A program made the position numbers and the translations under genes. The notes under the pieces were generated by a model. The model was not told the DNA's origin. It searched no databases and was given only the letters and a program-made list of their open reading frames with translations. Below are positions 38,402-46,934 of a stretch of 46,934 nt of DNA, piece by piece. Source of the DNA: an uncultured Nocardioides sp. (GTDB taxonomy: Bacteria; Actinomycetota; Actinomycetes; Propionibacteriales; Nocardioidaceae). Where the stretch lies: positions 1 to 46,934 of the forward strand of contig NZ_CANKYS010000017.1 in assembly GCF_947488025.1 (NCBI RefSeq), in the 5' to 3' direction. How positions within the stretch are numbered: the first letter of the stretch is position 1; each line of letters starts with the position of its first letter.

Positions 38402-39709
38402 GTGCTCGACCTGACTCCCCAGCCCGGCGACCTCGACCCGATCGAGACCGCACCGGTCGAGGAGCTGCGCGCGCTGCAGCTCGAGCGGCTCCATTGGTCG
38501 GTGCGCAACGCCTACGACCACGTCGCGCACTACCGGCAGGCCTTCGACGAGGCCGGCCTCGGCCCCGACGACGTACGGTCGCTGGCGGACCTGGCCCGGC
38601 TGCCGTTCACCACCAAGGCGACGCTGCGCGACAACTACCCGTTCGGGATGTTCGCGGTGCCCCGCGAGGACGTCGTACGCCTCCACGCCTCGAGCGGGAC
38701 GACCGGCAAGCCGACCGTGGTGGGCTACACGCGCGACGACCTCGACATGTGGGCCGACGTGGTGGCGCGCTCCATCCGGGCCGCCGGCGGACGCAAGGGG
38801 ATGATCCTGCACAACGCCTACGGATACGGGCTCTTCACCGGCGGGCTGGGGGCACACGCCGGCGCCGAGCGGCTCGGCTGCACGGTCGTGCCCGTCTCCG
38901 GCGGGATGACCCAGCGCCAGGTGCAGCTGATCCTCGACTTCGAGCCCGACGTCATCATGGTGACACCGTCCTACATGCTCTCGATCCTCGACGAGCTCGA
39001 GGCACAGGGCGTCGATCCGCGCTCGACGTCGCTCAAGGTCGGCATCTTCGGCGCGGAGCCGTGGACCAACGACATGCGGCGCGAGATGGAGGAGCGCACC
39101 GACATGCACGCCGTCGACATCTACGGGCTCTCGGAGGTGATCGGTCCCGGCGTGGCCAGCGAGTGCGTGGAGACCAAGGACGGCCTGCACGTCTGGGAGG
39201 ACCACTTCTACCCCGAGGTCATCGACCCCGTGACCGGTGAGGTGCTGCCCGACGGCGAGGAGGGCGAGCTGGTCTTCACCACGCTGACCAAGCAGGCGAT
39301 GCCCGTCATCAGGTACCGCACCCGCGACCTGACCCGGCTGCTGCCCGGCACCGCCCGCAGCATGCGGCGGATGGAGAAGATCACCGGTCGCACCGACGAC
39401 ATGATCATCCTGCGCGGGGTCAACCTGTTCCCCACCCAGATCGAGGAGATCGTGCTCGGCATCCCGACCCTGTCGCCGCACTTCCAGTGCCACCTCGACC
39501 GCGCCGGGAACCTCGACACCCTGACGGTCCGCGTGGAGCGGCGCGACGCCACCACCGACGCCGAGGCCGCCGCGGCGCAGGCCGAGCTGAGCAGGCGGAT
39601 CAAGGCGTCCATCGGCGTGAGCGTCGGGGTCGACGTCGTCGACGTCGCCTCCATCGAGCGGTCGGTCGGCAAGATGCGCCGCATCGTCGACCACCGCGCG
39701 GCACGCTGA
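38402..39709 (+). CDS. paaK: Phenylacetate-CoA ligase
   Basis: The 435-residue adenylate-forming enzyme activates phenylacetate to phenylacetyl-CoA, the first step of the pathway. The ATP loop LHASSGTTGKPTVVGYTRDD, the motif EVIGPGVASECVE and the hinge motif TGRTDDMIILRGVNLFPTQ are all typical of PaaK. The GTG at 38402 follows CGGAGGA by 8 nt and gives the usual length; an ATG at 38357 would sit 2 bp from the paaR start and is less likely. It is convergent with nothing and followed by 199 bp of apparent promoter region before the helicase. Confidence 0.95.
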   Translation: MLDLTPQPGDLDPIETAPVEELRALQLERLHWSVRNAYDHVAHYRQAFDEAGLGPDDVRSLADLARLPFTTKATLRDNYPFGMFAVPREDVVRLHASSGTTGKPTVVGYTRDDLDMWADVVARSIRAAGGRKGMILHNAYGYGLFTGGLGAHAGAERLGCTVVPVSGGMTQRQVQLILDFEPDVIMVTPSYMLSILDELEAQGVDPRSTSLKVGIFGAEPWTNDMRREMEERTDMHAVDIYGLSEVIGPGVASECVETKDGLHVWEDHFYPEVIDPVTGEVLPDGEEGELVFTTLTKQAMPVIRYRTRDLTRLLPGTARSMRRMEKITGRTDDMIILRGVNLFPTQIEEIVLGIPTLSPHFQCHLDRAGNLDTLTVRVERRDATTDAEAAAAQAELSRRIKASIGVSVGVDVVDVASIERSVGKMRRIVDHRAAR

Positions 39710-39908
39710 TCGGGGGATGTTTACCGGCAACGGGCCGGTGGGGGCTACAGTGGGGACCAGCGTTCCAGACGCCGTGTCGCTGTGATCACCCCCGATCCGC
39801 CGGACACCGCGCACCTGGCGCCCGCTCCACACCTCCACGCCGTGGCGTGCAGGCAGAGCCGCACGGGCTCGCCTGTCCACGACGCGTACCCGAGTCCGGG
39901 AGGACACC

Positions 39909-42023
39909 TTGGCCCAGCGCCAGCGTCAACGCGGCAACCGCCGCACCCCTGCGCACGCCCGCCACAAGGACAACGAGGGCATCGTCCCCGTCCTGGCGCG
40001 AGCCGTCCGCGAGCTCGAGTCGGCCGTGCAGCGCGGTCCGCTCGCTCCCGGCCAGCGGGTGCGCTTCCAGGTGGTCGCGCTCCTGGTGCGTGAGCACCGC
40101 AGCGACGTACGCGCCTCGACCGAGCTGACCGACGCGCAGAAGGCCGACGAGCTCAAGCGCCTCGACGGCATCGCGACGATCCTCGCCAAGACCGCGACCC
40201 GCGACCCCTCCCTCTTCGGCCTGCTCTCGGAGGAGTCCGTCGTCACCGACAGCGCCCGCGACCTGCGCCTGGAGATGCTGCGCAAGGCCGGCGTCGAGGT
40301 CGCGCCGGAGGAGCCGAAGCCCGACGACGAGGCCGGCCCGGGGCTCGGCGAGCGCCGTGTCGTGCCGCAGTCGGTCCTCCAGCACCAGCTGGCCAACCCG
40401 TTCCTCAAGCCCGACTTCGGCATCGGCCGCGAGCGTCGCTCCGTCCACGGCCGGCTGTCGTCGTGGGAGCTGCTCGGCCCGTTGTTCCGCTCCTTCGAGC
40501 TCGGCGGCTCCTCCTCGTGCATGGAGCTGCCCGAGGCCACCTCGCTCAATGCTCCGGGCAAGCTCGAGCTGATGCCGCACCAGGCGCGGATGATCGCCGC
40601 GGCCGCGGAGGGCCACCGCACCTTCCTGCTGGCCGACGAGCCCGGCCTCGGCAAGACCGCGCAGGCGCTCCTCGCCGCGCAGGCCGCCGACGCCTACCCG
40701 CTCCTCGTGGTGTGCCCCAACGTCGTCAAGACCAACTGGGCCCGCGAGACCGAGCGCTGGACGCCGCGCCGCCGCGCCACCGTGATCCACGGTGACGGGG
40801 ACCGGGTCGACGCCTTCGCCGACGTCATCATCGTCAACTACGAGATCCTCGATCGCCACGTCGACTGGCTGGGCTCGTTCGGCTTCCGCAGCATGGTCGT
40901 CGACGAGGCCCACTTCATCAAGAACAAGACCTCGCAGCGCTCGCGCCACGTGCTCGAGCTCTCCGAGCGGCTCCGCGCCCGCACCGCCCGCCCGCTGCTG
41001 ATGGCGCTGACCGGCACGCCGCTGATCAACGACATCGAGGACTTCCGCGCGATCTGGCAGTTCCTCGGCTGGGTCGACGACACCAAGCCGCTGGCGCGGC
41101 TGATGGAGTCGTTGGAGGAGACCGACCTGACCCCTGCGGACCACGCGTTCTACCCCGCGGCCCGCAAGGCGGTCATCGACATGGGCATCGTGCGGCGTCG
41201 CAAGGTCGACGTCGCCGAGGACATCCCGGCGCGCCGCATCGCCGACATCCCCGTCGAGCTCGACGACGAGGACACCCGCTCGATCCGGGCGGCCGAGGAG
41301 GACCTCGCCCGGCGGCTGGTCCAGCGCTACAAGGCAGCGCTCGAGACCCGTCGTACGGGGTCCGTCGTCGACGGCATCGACCACGAGCTCGTCCGCCGCG
41401 TCGCGACGTGGGAGCGCGAGGAGATGGACCAGGGCACGGGCGGCGAGAACGTCTTCTCGATGTTCCGCCGCATCGGTCGCGCCAAGGGCGGCCTCGCCGC
41501 CGACTACGCCGCCCAGCTCGCGCGCAACGTCGGCAAGGTCGTCTTCTTCGCCCGACACGTCGACGTCATGGACATCGCCGAGGAGACCTTCACCCGCCGC
41601 GGCCTCAAGCACACCTCGATCCGCGGCGACCAGTCTCCCCGCGCCCGTGAGCGGGCCATCGACGCGTTCGTCAACGACCCCGACGTGCACGTCATCGTCT
41701 GCTCGCTGGCCGCGGCCGGTGTCGGCGTCAACCTGCAGGTGGCCTCCAACGTCGTGCTCGCCGAGCTCTCGTGGACCGACGCCGAGCAGACCCAGGCGAT
41801 CGACCGCGTGCACCGCATCGGCCAGAGCGACCCCGTCACCGCGTGGCGCATCATCGCCGCGCAGACGATCGACACCCGCATCGCCGAGCTGATCGACTCC
41901 AAGGCGGGCCTCGCCGCCCGTGCGCTCGACGGCTCCGACGAGGAGGTCGGGTCCTCGGCCAACATCCAGACCGAGGCCCTGGTCGCGCTGCTCACCGACG
42001 CGTTGGAGCGCGAGCTCGGCTGA
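39909..42023 (+). CDS. SNF2-family DEAD/DEAH-box helicase
   Basis: The 704-residue protein has a non-conserved N-terminal third (about 1-215), then the SNF2 core: Walker A with K249 in ADEPGLGKT (245-250), the DEAH box at 332-335 (VVDEAHFIKN), LMALTGTPLINDIEDF (motif III), and a C-terminal helicase half with VIVCSLAAAGVGVNLQVA and QTQAIDRVHRIGQSDPV (motif VI). Such proteins translocate on DNA and remodel protein-DNA complexes in repair or recombination. The TTG start at 39909 has GGGAGGA 6 nt upstream; no ATG suits as well. The 199-bp region before it holds a possible TACAGT (39746-39751) -10 element. Confidence 0.92.
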   Translation: MAQRQRQRGNRRTPAHARHKDNEGIVPVLARAVRELESAVQRGPLAPGQRVRFQVVALLVREHRSDVRASTELTDAQKADELKRLDGIATILAKTATRDPSLFGLLSEESVVTDSARDLRLEMLRKAGVEVAPEEPKPDDEAGPGLGERRVVPQSVLQHQLANPFLKPDFGIGRERRSVHGRLSSWELLGPLFRSFELGGSSSCMELPEATSLNAPGKLELMPHQARMIAAAAEGHRTFLLADEPGLGKTAQALLAAQAADAYPLLVVCPNVVKTNWARETERWTPRRRATVIHGDGDRVDAFADVIIVNYEILDRHVDWLGSFGFRSMVVDEAHFIKNKTSQRSRHVLELSERLRARTARPLLMALTGTPLINDIEDFRAIWQFLGWVDDTKPLARLMESLEETDLTPADHAFYPAARKAVIDMGIVRRRKVDVAEDIPARRIADIPVELDDEDTRSIRAAEEDLARRLVQRYKAALETRRTGSVVDGIDHELVRRVATWEREEMDQGTGGENVFSMFRRIGRAKGGLAADYAAQLARNVGKVVFFARHVDVMDIAEETFTRRGLKHTSIRGDQSPRARERAIDAFVNDPDVHVIVCSLAAAGVGVNLQVASNVVLAELSWTDAEQTQAIDRVHRIGQSDPVTAWRIIAAQTIDTRIAELIDSKAGLAARALDGSDEEVGSSANIQTEALVALLTDALERELG

Positions 42024-42075
42024 TGAGGTCGCTCGGCCCTTGTCCGGGCCGGTCTGCTCCGGTAGGCCTGTAGGC

Positions 42076-42549
42076 ATGAGTGAGGAACGCGAGACCTACC
42101 TCGACATGTCGATCGACGACGAGGACCAGCTCCAGCCGGGCGACACCCTGGACGACGGTGACCTCGAGGACGTGCTCGACCGGGGCTACTCGCCGCCCGA
42201 CCGGGCGCCGAAGGGCTACGACGACTACCCGACCGAGGCCGAGCGCAGGCAGGGGGAGTCCCTCGACGAGAAGCTCGCCGAGGAGGAGCCCGACATCGAC
42301 CCGTATGCCGAGGACGACCGCGACGACGACCGCGAGGACGAGAACGCCCTCGACGAGCAGCTCGGACTCGACGAGGCCGACGAGCGCACCGGCCGCCTCG
42401 TCGCCCCCGACTCCGGACTGGGGGCGGACGTCGACAAGCAGGAGGTCGCCCACGACGTCGGCATCGACGGCGCCGGCGCCTCCGCGGAGGAGGCGGCCAT
42501 GCACATCACCCGCGAGCCCGACCCGGACGCGAGCGGCGACGACTACTAG
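42076..42549 (+). CDS. DUF5709 acidic protein
   Basis: The 157-residue, strongly acidic product has the DUF5709 features EDQLQPGDTLDDGDLEDVLD, RGYSPPDRAPKGYDDYPTEA and QGESLDEKLAEEEPDIDPYA. It is probably largely disordered and its function is unknown; the family is common in actinobacteria. The ATG at 42076 starts the family homology. It follows the helicase gene by 52 bp. Confidence 0.85.
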   Translation: MSEERETYLDMSIDDEDQLQPGDTLDDGDLEDVLDRGYSPPDRAPKGYDDYPTEAERRQGESLDEKLAEEEPDIDPYAEDDRDDDREDENALDEQLGLDEADERTGRLVAPDSGLGADVDKQEVAHDVGIDGAGASAEEAAMHITREPDPDASGDDY

Positions 42550-42588
42550 CACCGACGCCGCTGCTCCCCTCGCGCGGCGAACGCTTTC

Positions 42589-43533
42589 TCACACGGCGAG
42601 CGAGGGGAAGCTCCACGCCCGTGAGAGGACCTCGGGTCGCGGGCGGTAGAGCCGGACCAGGTAGTTCCAGCCGTCGGTGATGGGGAGCGAGTTGCGGGCC
42701 GGGTCGCCGTCGCCGCCGAAGCGGACCGTCACGCTGCCGTCGTCGTTGCGGGCAGCGGTGATGCTGTTGAGGCTGTAGGCGTCACGCTCGTTGGGCTCGA
42801 AGTAGCCCTCGGCGTTGTAGACCGAGATGGACCAGAAACCGTCGACCGGTACGTCGGGGCCCACAGTGAGCTCGTACTCGCCCACGGGCAGGCCGGGGGA
42901 GACCCCGACGTAGGTGGCCTCGGCGTCCGGCAGCCCGCCCCAGCCGGCAGCGGAGCCGATCAGGTGGTGCACCGGGTCGACGTCCTCGGCGCGCCCGAAG
43001 GTCGACTCGAAGGACGTCATGTCGGCGGCGAGGCTCAACAAGGCCTGGCGGGTGCGGTCCAGGCTCGCGGTGTCGTAGTCGGGTGCGGTGAAGGCGCGGC
43101 CGCCGGTCACTTCGAGCCTGAGCTGGTCCTGCAACGCCGCGACTGTGGCGAGGTCGCCGGGGTCCCGCGGGTCGACCAGGGTACGAGCCGCGAGCACGAC
43201 ATGGTCGCTGCCCAGGTCGGCGGCCGTGAGCTCGTACGTGCCGTGTTCGTGGATGACCCGGTTGATGTAGTGGTCCTCGTTGACCGCCATCACCGACAGG
43301 TAGCGGCCGCCGGCGTCAGGCACCGTGAGCGTCGCTCCGTCGCCGACGTCGACCACCGCGAAGCTGTAGAGCGTGTCCCGGTTCATGCGGATGACGGTCT
43401 GCCGGTCGACCGGCGCCGGAGTGCGGTTGTGCGCGAACCTGTTGACTCCGCCGGCCTCGCGCTGGAGGTCGGTCATCATGCGGTGGGTCTCGGCCCGGGC
43501 GAAGTTGTCGACGTTCACGTTGATCGGGGTCAC
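42589..43533 (-). CDS. DUF1254/DUF1214 domain protein
   Basis: The 314-residue product has the DUF1254 signature VIRMNRDTLYSFAVVDVGDG in its N-terminal part and the DUF1214 part PVDGFWSISVYNAEGYFEPN and SLNSITAARNDDGSVTVRF in its C-terminal part. Many relatives exceed 400 residues and are secreted; this copy is shorter and has no signal peptide. The GTG at 43533 with AGGA 9 nt upstream is chosen over a much longer frame that runs antisense to the HNH gene. The function of the family is unknown. Confidence 0.82.
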   Translation of the reverse strand: MTPINVNVDNFARAETHRMMTDLQREAGGVNRFAHNRTPAPVDRQTVIRMNRDTLYSFAVVDVGDGATLTVPDAGGRYLSVMAVNEDHYINRVIHEHGTYELTAADLGSDHVVLAARTLVDPRDPGDLATVAALQDQLRLEVTGGRAFTAPDYDTASLDRTRQALLSLAADMTSFESTFGRAEDVDPVHHLIGSAAGWGGLPDAEATYVGVSPGLPVGEYELTVGPDVPVDGFWSISVYNAEGYFEPNERDAYSLNSITAARNDDGSVTVRFGGDGDPARNSLPITDGWNYLVRLYRPRPEVLSRAWSFPSLAV

Positions 43534-43619
43534 GTCCGGATCCTGCGGGCATGGATGAGGCGTGTGTTCACCCGCTTCAGGTGATCGCGGCCGCGGGGTG
43601 CCGCCAGACCCTCGCCCGG

Positions 43620-43663
43620 TTGATGGGCCCGACCATCGGGTGTACAATCGAACACATATTCGA
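43620..43663 (+). promoter_or_regulatory. Promoter with overlapping LexA-like (SOS) box
   Basis: TTGATG (43620-43625) and TACAAT (43643-43648) are separated by exactly 17 bp, an excellent sigma-70-type promoter. TCGAACACATATTCGA (43648-43663) is an inverted repeat with TCGAA/TTCGA arms. Its core CGAACACATATTCG differs at one position from the actinobacterial LexA consensus CGAAC-N4-GTTCG. It begins at the last base of the -10 box and covers the expected transcription start, the right place for repression. It drives the DUF222-HNH gene. Confidence 0.72.
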
Positions 43664-43773
43664 GCGAGCGAGCTCGGGCCCCACCTGATCGCCGACCCTC
43701 CGGCTGCACACACCTCCTGACACCTGGCCCCTCCTGTTGTCGACGCGCCTGCGTGGCGTGGAGAGGTCGAGCC

Positions 43774-45072
43774 GTGAGTGCCATCCCAGCCGAGGACGAC
43801 GCCGTGTGGCGGGCGCCCGGTGTCGACGCCGAGGCGTCGCCACGGGTGACCGCACTGCTGCGACGTCTCGACGACGTGCTGGGGGATCTGCAGGAGCTGG
43901 CGATGGGCGGGCTGGTCGACCCCGACGTGGAGCGGCTGCTGATGGCGACGACCGTCGCGTCGAGCCGGCTGGCGGCGGTGGAGTGCCGGAGCGCTGCGGA
44001 GGCCGACCGACGGCGGTTGGGCGAGGTGACCGGTGCCCAGCACACCCATCAGTGGTGGTCCGGCCTGAGTCGGCTGACGCGGGCGGAGGCCTCCCGGATG
44101 GTCAGGCTCGGTCTGGCGCTGCAGCGCGACGTCCACGCCCCTGTGGCAGCCGCGCTCGCCGACGGAGAGGTGCGGGTCGACCAGGCGCGCGTCATCGCGG
44201 AGTCCGTCGACGCCCTCCCGGCCCGGGTGGACGCCGAGACCCGCGGGCGTGCGGAGGCGGCGATGCTGGGGTTCGCGAGCAAGCACGACGCCCGCGACCT
44301 GCGACAGATCGGCAAGCGCATCCTGGACGTCGTGGCTCCCGAGGTGGGGGAGTCGCACGAGGAGGCGGTCCTCGAGGCCGAGGAAGCCCGAGCGGTGGCC
44401 GGTGTCGAGCTCACCCTGAGCGACGACGGCAACGGCCGGTGCCACGGTCGCTTCACCGTGCCGTCCCACATCGGCGCGATGTTCAAGCGTCACCTCCTGG
44501 CCCTCGCCAACCCGGCGCGGCACACCGAGGCCGAGCTGCGCGACGAGTCCGGCGACCTCAAGCCCCTGCGCCGGCGTCTCGGTGAGGCCTTCATCGAGTA
44601 CGTCGAGCGCTACCCGGTCGCAGCCACCCCGCAGACCGCAGGGGTCAACGCCACGATCGTGGTGACCATGACGCTGGAGCAGCTGCTGGCCGAGCACGCC
44701 ACGGCCCTCCTCGACGACGGCTCGCGGATGTCAGCCGGGCAGGCGCGCCGGATCGCCTGCGAGGCCGGGATCATCCCCGCCGTGCTCGGCTCGGACTCCC
44801 AGCCCCTCGACCTGGGCCGCGCGGCCCGGCTCTTCACCAAGGCCCAGCGGGTCTCCCTCGGCCTGCGCGACGGCGGCTGCACGGCCAAGGGCTGTCAGAC
44901 GTCGGCGTCCGGCTGCCACGCCCACCACGACGATCCCTGGTCCCGCCTCGGCCTCACCGACCTGGCCAACGGCCGCCTCCTCTGCCCCCGCCACCACCGC
45001 TTGGCCCACAGCTCCCGCTACGCCATGACCGTCCACGCCGACAACAAGGTGTCGTTCGCCAGGAGGACGTAG
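43774..45072 (+). CDS. DUF222 and HNH endonuclease domain protein (13E12 type)
   Basis: The 432-residue protein has a DUF222 domain (about 30-340), well seen as LADGEVRVDQARVIAESVDA, and a C-terminal HNH nuclease region with HAHHDDPWSRLG, then TDLANGRLLCPRHHRLAH, plus two cysteines of a zinc site (CTAKGCQ and CPRHH). This is the architecture of the 13E12 repeat family of mycobacteria, several members of which are LexA-regulated. The GTG at 43774 follows GGAGAGG; an ATG at 43753 is an alternative. The promoter contains a LexA-like box. The biological role of the nuclease is unknown. Confidence 0.9.
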   Translation: MSAIPAEDDAVWRAPGVDAEASPRVTALLRRLDDVLGDLQELAMGGLVDPDVERLLMATTVASSRLAAVECRSAAEADRRRLGEVTGAQHTHQWWSGLSRLTRAEASRMVRLGLALQRDVHAPVAAALADGEVRVDQARVIAESVDALPARVDAETRGRAEAAMLGFASKHDARDLRQIGKRILDVVAPEVGESHEEAVLEAEEARAVAGVELTLSDDGNGRCHGRFTVPSHIGAMFKRHLLALANPARHTEAELRDESGDLKPLRRRLGEAFIEYVERYPVAATPQTAGVNATIVVTMTLEQLLAEHATALLDDGSRMSAGQARRIACEAGIIPAVLGSDSQPLDLGRAARLFTKAQRVSLGLRDGGCTAKGCQTSASGCHAHHDDPWSRLGLTDLANGRLLCPRHHRLAHSSRYAMTVHADNKVSFARRT

Positions 45073-45130
45073 GCCGGTGGTCCGCAGGTTCTTCACTTTC
45101 CCCATTGGCTGGTAGTCACACCGGTCGCTC

Positions 45131-45151
45131 GCGCACCGCCGAGCGGTGCGC
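45131..45151 (+). terminator. Possible terminator hairpin after the HNH gene
   Basis: GCGCACCG (45131-45138) and CGGTGCGC (45144-45151) form a perfect 8-bp stem with a 5-nt loop, 59 nt past the HNH stop. There is no T tract. The 197 bp from 45073 to 45269 hold no gene I can support. Confidence 0.45.
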
Positions 45152-45269
45152 CAAAGGGTTGCTGCACAGCGCCGTGAAGGCGCGCGGGCGCGTCCCTACG
45201 CCGCCAGTCGAGCCCGCTCGACGATCACTCAGAGGCGAAGGCCCATCAGTCCGCGGCCGTCGGCCCGTG

Positions 45270-45641
45270 TCAGGCGTCGCCCTCAGCCGCCCAGGCTTTT
45301 GCAGCTGCGAGGTCGGTGAGGGGGAACGCCCGCGCCTGCCCCGGCCACAGGATGCTGAACATCTTGATGGCCGGGCTGGCCCACCGCGCGTCGGTGACGA
45401 TCGCAATTCGTTCGAACGATGCTGGGTGGCGCAGGCCGAGCTTGAGGTCCTCCCACGCGGCGTCACCCTCGTACTCGTCGAACTCGGGACCGAGCACGTA
45501 GACGAGGCGCGCCTTGCCGTGCTCCGCGACCGCGCTCTCGATCGCGGGGACGAACACATTGAGGTAGTCGTGAAGCTCGACGTCTCCGATGGCCTCGAAC
45601 CCCAGGACCCCGGCTGGCATGTCGTCAAGAAGACGGATCAT
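45270..45641 (-). CDS. SpoIIAA-like (STAS fold) protein
   Basis: The 123-residue product (ATG at 45641; an upstream ATG at 45650 adds three residues) has the SpoIIAA-like pattern: DMPAGVLGFEAIGDVELHDY near the N terminus, ARLVYVLGPEFDEYE in the centre, and ERIAIVTDARWASPAIKMFS with FPLTDLAAAKAWAAEG at the C terminus. Relatives are small cytoplasmic proteins of unknown role, not classical anti-anti-sigma factors. It lies between the HNH gene and an AT-richer segment with unlike codon use. Confidence 0.78.
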   Translation of the reverse strand: MIRLLDDMPAGVLGFEAIGDVELHDYLNVFVPAIESAVAEHGKARLVYVLGPEFDEYEGDAAWEDLKLGLRHPASFERIAIVTDARWASPAIKMFSILWPGQARAFPLTDLAAAKAWAAEGDA

Positions 45642-45926
45642 GATGAGCACTCTGGTCGCGGGAAAGTGCCGACGTCAACAGCTTGCCGCCAAGGTCGGCG
45701 AGCGGAATGTCGGGCGCGCGAGTGAAGGCCTTGCGTAGCGCGAGGGTCGGTCCGCGCTGGAGCGTCAATCCGCCGCATGCGAGCGTCGGATGCCCTTGAG
45801 GCGTCAGTAGTCGGCGGGCGCAGGGGGAGCCGTCAGGCACCGTCCTTGAAGTCAAAAGAAGGGTTGCAACCGATATATCCGGTCTGCAGGGATGGGACAC
45901 CTACCGTCGAGTGGCACACTCGCTGC

Positions 45927-46718
45927 ATGACATCGGCTCCGTGGCTGCAAACGGGTGGTAGCCATCGGTGTTTTGCCTGCGAGACTGCATCCGCCCGGGC
46001 GGGTCGTGGCGGTGATCCCGACTGGTACAGCGCTGACCTACGCGAATCTCATCGAGTCCTGTGGAGCAAACTCCTTCCCAGTGGCCAGCCCCTCGAACTC
46101 GAGACAGATCGATCGGGATACCTGAAGATCGTCTCGCTCCCAGGTCGCCACACTCTCGGTAGTGACAACTTTGCCACCACGCATGCGAACGCCCTCTCGA
46201 CGTTGTCTCGCGGCCTCGACGACTTCGCTGAAGGGCACTTGTGCGCGTTCTGCACGATCGGCGGCTACATCATTTTTCCCAACGGTCTCGCACAGCAATC
46301 ATCGACTCGGGTCAATCAGGACGCACGACGCTGGACCGTGAACCAGGCTCGCGGGATGGATCGCCGCATCGCGGACAGATTCGACCTGACCCTCGTGGCC
46401 ATCAGCATGTTCTACGCCGGGACAGTCGACCGTGCACTGAACCCGATCGGAGACGTCCTCGAAGCGTATCGATGGTGGTTCGACCTCTTCGGAGAAGGAA
46501 CGGATGGGTTCCGCAACTACGCTGACTTCTTCTTCTTGACGCCGTTGCTCGACGTTGACGGATCGGTAAGGCCGTTCGGGACGCTGCCGTTGGCCTTTAA
46601 GGACGCGCTGCCAGCTAGTGACATGGCCACGTATCGCACATACGTCACTGATCAGCTGGCGTTCGTCCGTGCTCGGAACGAGCTCATCGATCAGTGGTGG
46701 AGCCACTCAGACGGCTAA
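45927..46718 (+). CDS. Hypothetical protein, DUF6994-like
   Basis: The 263-residue product resembles the DUF6994 family from memory: PDWYSADLRESHRVLWSKLL, a central IGGYIIFPNG, NQARGMDRRIADRFDLTLVA, YRWWFDLFGEGTDGFRNYAD, FFFLTPLLDVDG and VRARNELIDQWW at the end. No catalytic motif or membrane segment is visible and the function is unknown. A CFAC pair lies near the N terminus. Wobble bases are clearly less GC-rich than in the genes left of 45 kb, so it is probably an acquired gene. The ATG at 45927 starts it; 45642-45926 and 46719-46934 hold no gene I can support. Confidence 0.65.
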   Translation: MTSAPWLQTGGSHRCFACETASARAGRGGDPDWYSADLRESHRVLWSKLLPSGQPLELETDRSGYLKIVSLPGRHTLGSDNFATTHANALSTLSRGLDDFAEGHLCAFCTIGGYIIFPNGLAQQSSTRVNQDARRWTVNQARGMDRRIADRFDLTLVAISMFYAGTVDRALNPIGDVLEAYRWWFDLFGEGTDGFRNYADFFFLTPLLDVDGSVRPFGTLPLAFKDALPASDMATYRTYVTDQLAFVRARNELIDQWWSHSDG

Positions 46719-46934
46719 CGGCGGACTCCTGCACATCCGGTAGATCCCACTCGCAGGCAGGTGGCCCCGCTGGACCGTCGTTGGCCGGTCGTGTCGCGGC
46801 GGGGACGGCTGCCGCGAACAGGCGCCCACTCCGCCGCCTGTCGGGGACATCCGAATTTGCTTGTTATGCACGTGATCCTTCAGGACATTTCGACCAGCCG
46901 TTGTGGCTGCCCGTCGACGGAGCTGGAGGCCCCG

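Noticed and set aside
39782..40093. 103-codon plus-strand frame before and inside the helicase start
   Set aside because: It has no ribosome binding site or family features and overlaps the helicase gene in another frame.
39786..42077. 763-codon minus-strand open frame
   Set aside because: It is antisense to the SNF2 helicase, whose motifs are all on the plus strand; the composition is typical of a GC shadow.
45625..45900. 91-codon minus-strand frame between the SpoIIAA-like and DUF6994-like genes
   Set aside because: No family likeness, a poor start context and irregular codon use. It could be a relic but cannot be supported.

Overview
This window is high-GC actinobacterial chromosome. Codon use strongly favours G or C at third positions, GTG and TTG starts are common, and many genes are joined by ATGA or GTGA overlaps. 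The gene content (F420-type luciferase-like oxidoreductases, DUF3618/DUF4383/DUF5709 proteins, a DUF222-HNH endonuclease, a complete paaABCDE operon) fits the Nocardioidaceae, and Nocardioides is the likeliest genus. That is inference from content, not a phylogenetic result.

Left end (1-2.56 kb): the edge of an integrated element. It has a decayed tyrosine-recombinase fragment, a small protein of unknown function, a HIT hydrolase and a MntA/HepT-type toxin-antitoxin pair. It ends exactly at a 35-bp copy of the 3' end of the initiator tRNA (fMet) followed by that gene's terminator, which marks an attachment-site scar. Ordinary chromosome starts to its right.

2.6-30 kb: chromosomal genes in short operons. 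In order: a CYTH-CHAD protein; a leftward group with a frameshifted ClC channel remnant, a K+ channel, a DUF305 protein, DUF2254 and an 18-cysteine cytosolic copper-storage protein; a secreted M28 aminopeptidase; a response regulator/histidine kinase/GerMN lipoprotein operon; a PRC-barrel protein; a LysR/EamA divergent pair; a hydrolase, DUF2200 and a histone H1-like protein; a DUF4383 protein; an envelope-stress-like operon (tiny leader ORF, LEA-like protein, holin-family protein, DUF3618); a fatty acid desaturase, a GCS2 carboxylate-amine ligase and an Asp/Glu racemase; a kinase-fold protein lacking part of its N lobe; ACC deaminase with its GntR regulator and a perfect operator palindrome; two luciferase-like oxidoreductases; an SDR without the catalytic tyrosine; and a lipoprotein rhodanese.

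30-40 kb: the phenylacetate (paa) catabolic locus. PaaK makes phenylacetyl-CoA, PaaABCDE epoxidises it, PaaZ opens and oxidises the ring product, PaaI is a salvage thioesterase and PaaR (TetR) is the probable repressor. A PaaR-like box sits in the paaZ-paaA divergent promoter. The beta-oxidation-like genes paaF, G, H and J are not in the window. A compact sequence that can fold as a three-way junction follows paaZ.

40-47 kb: a SNF2-type helicase, an acidic DUF5709 protein, a DUF1254/DUF1214 protein, and a DUF222-HNH endonuclease with a well-formed promoter overlapped by a LexA-like box. The last stretch (a SpoIIAA-like protein and a DUF6994-like protein) is less GC-rich in wobble positions and looks accessory. 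No rRNA, complete tRNA, CRISPR array or intact insertion sequence was seen.
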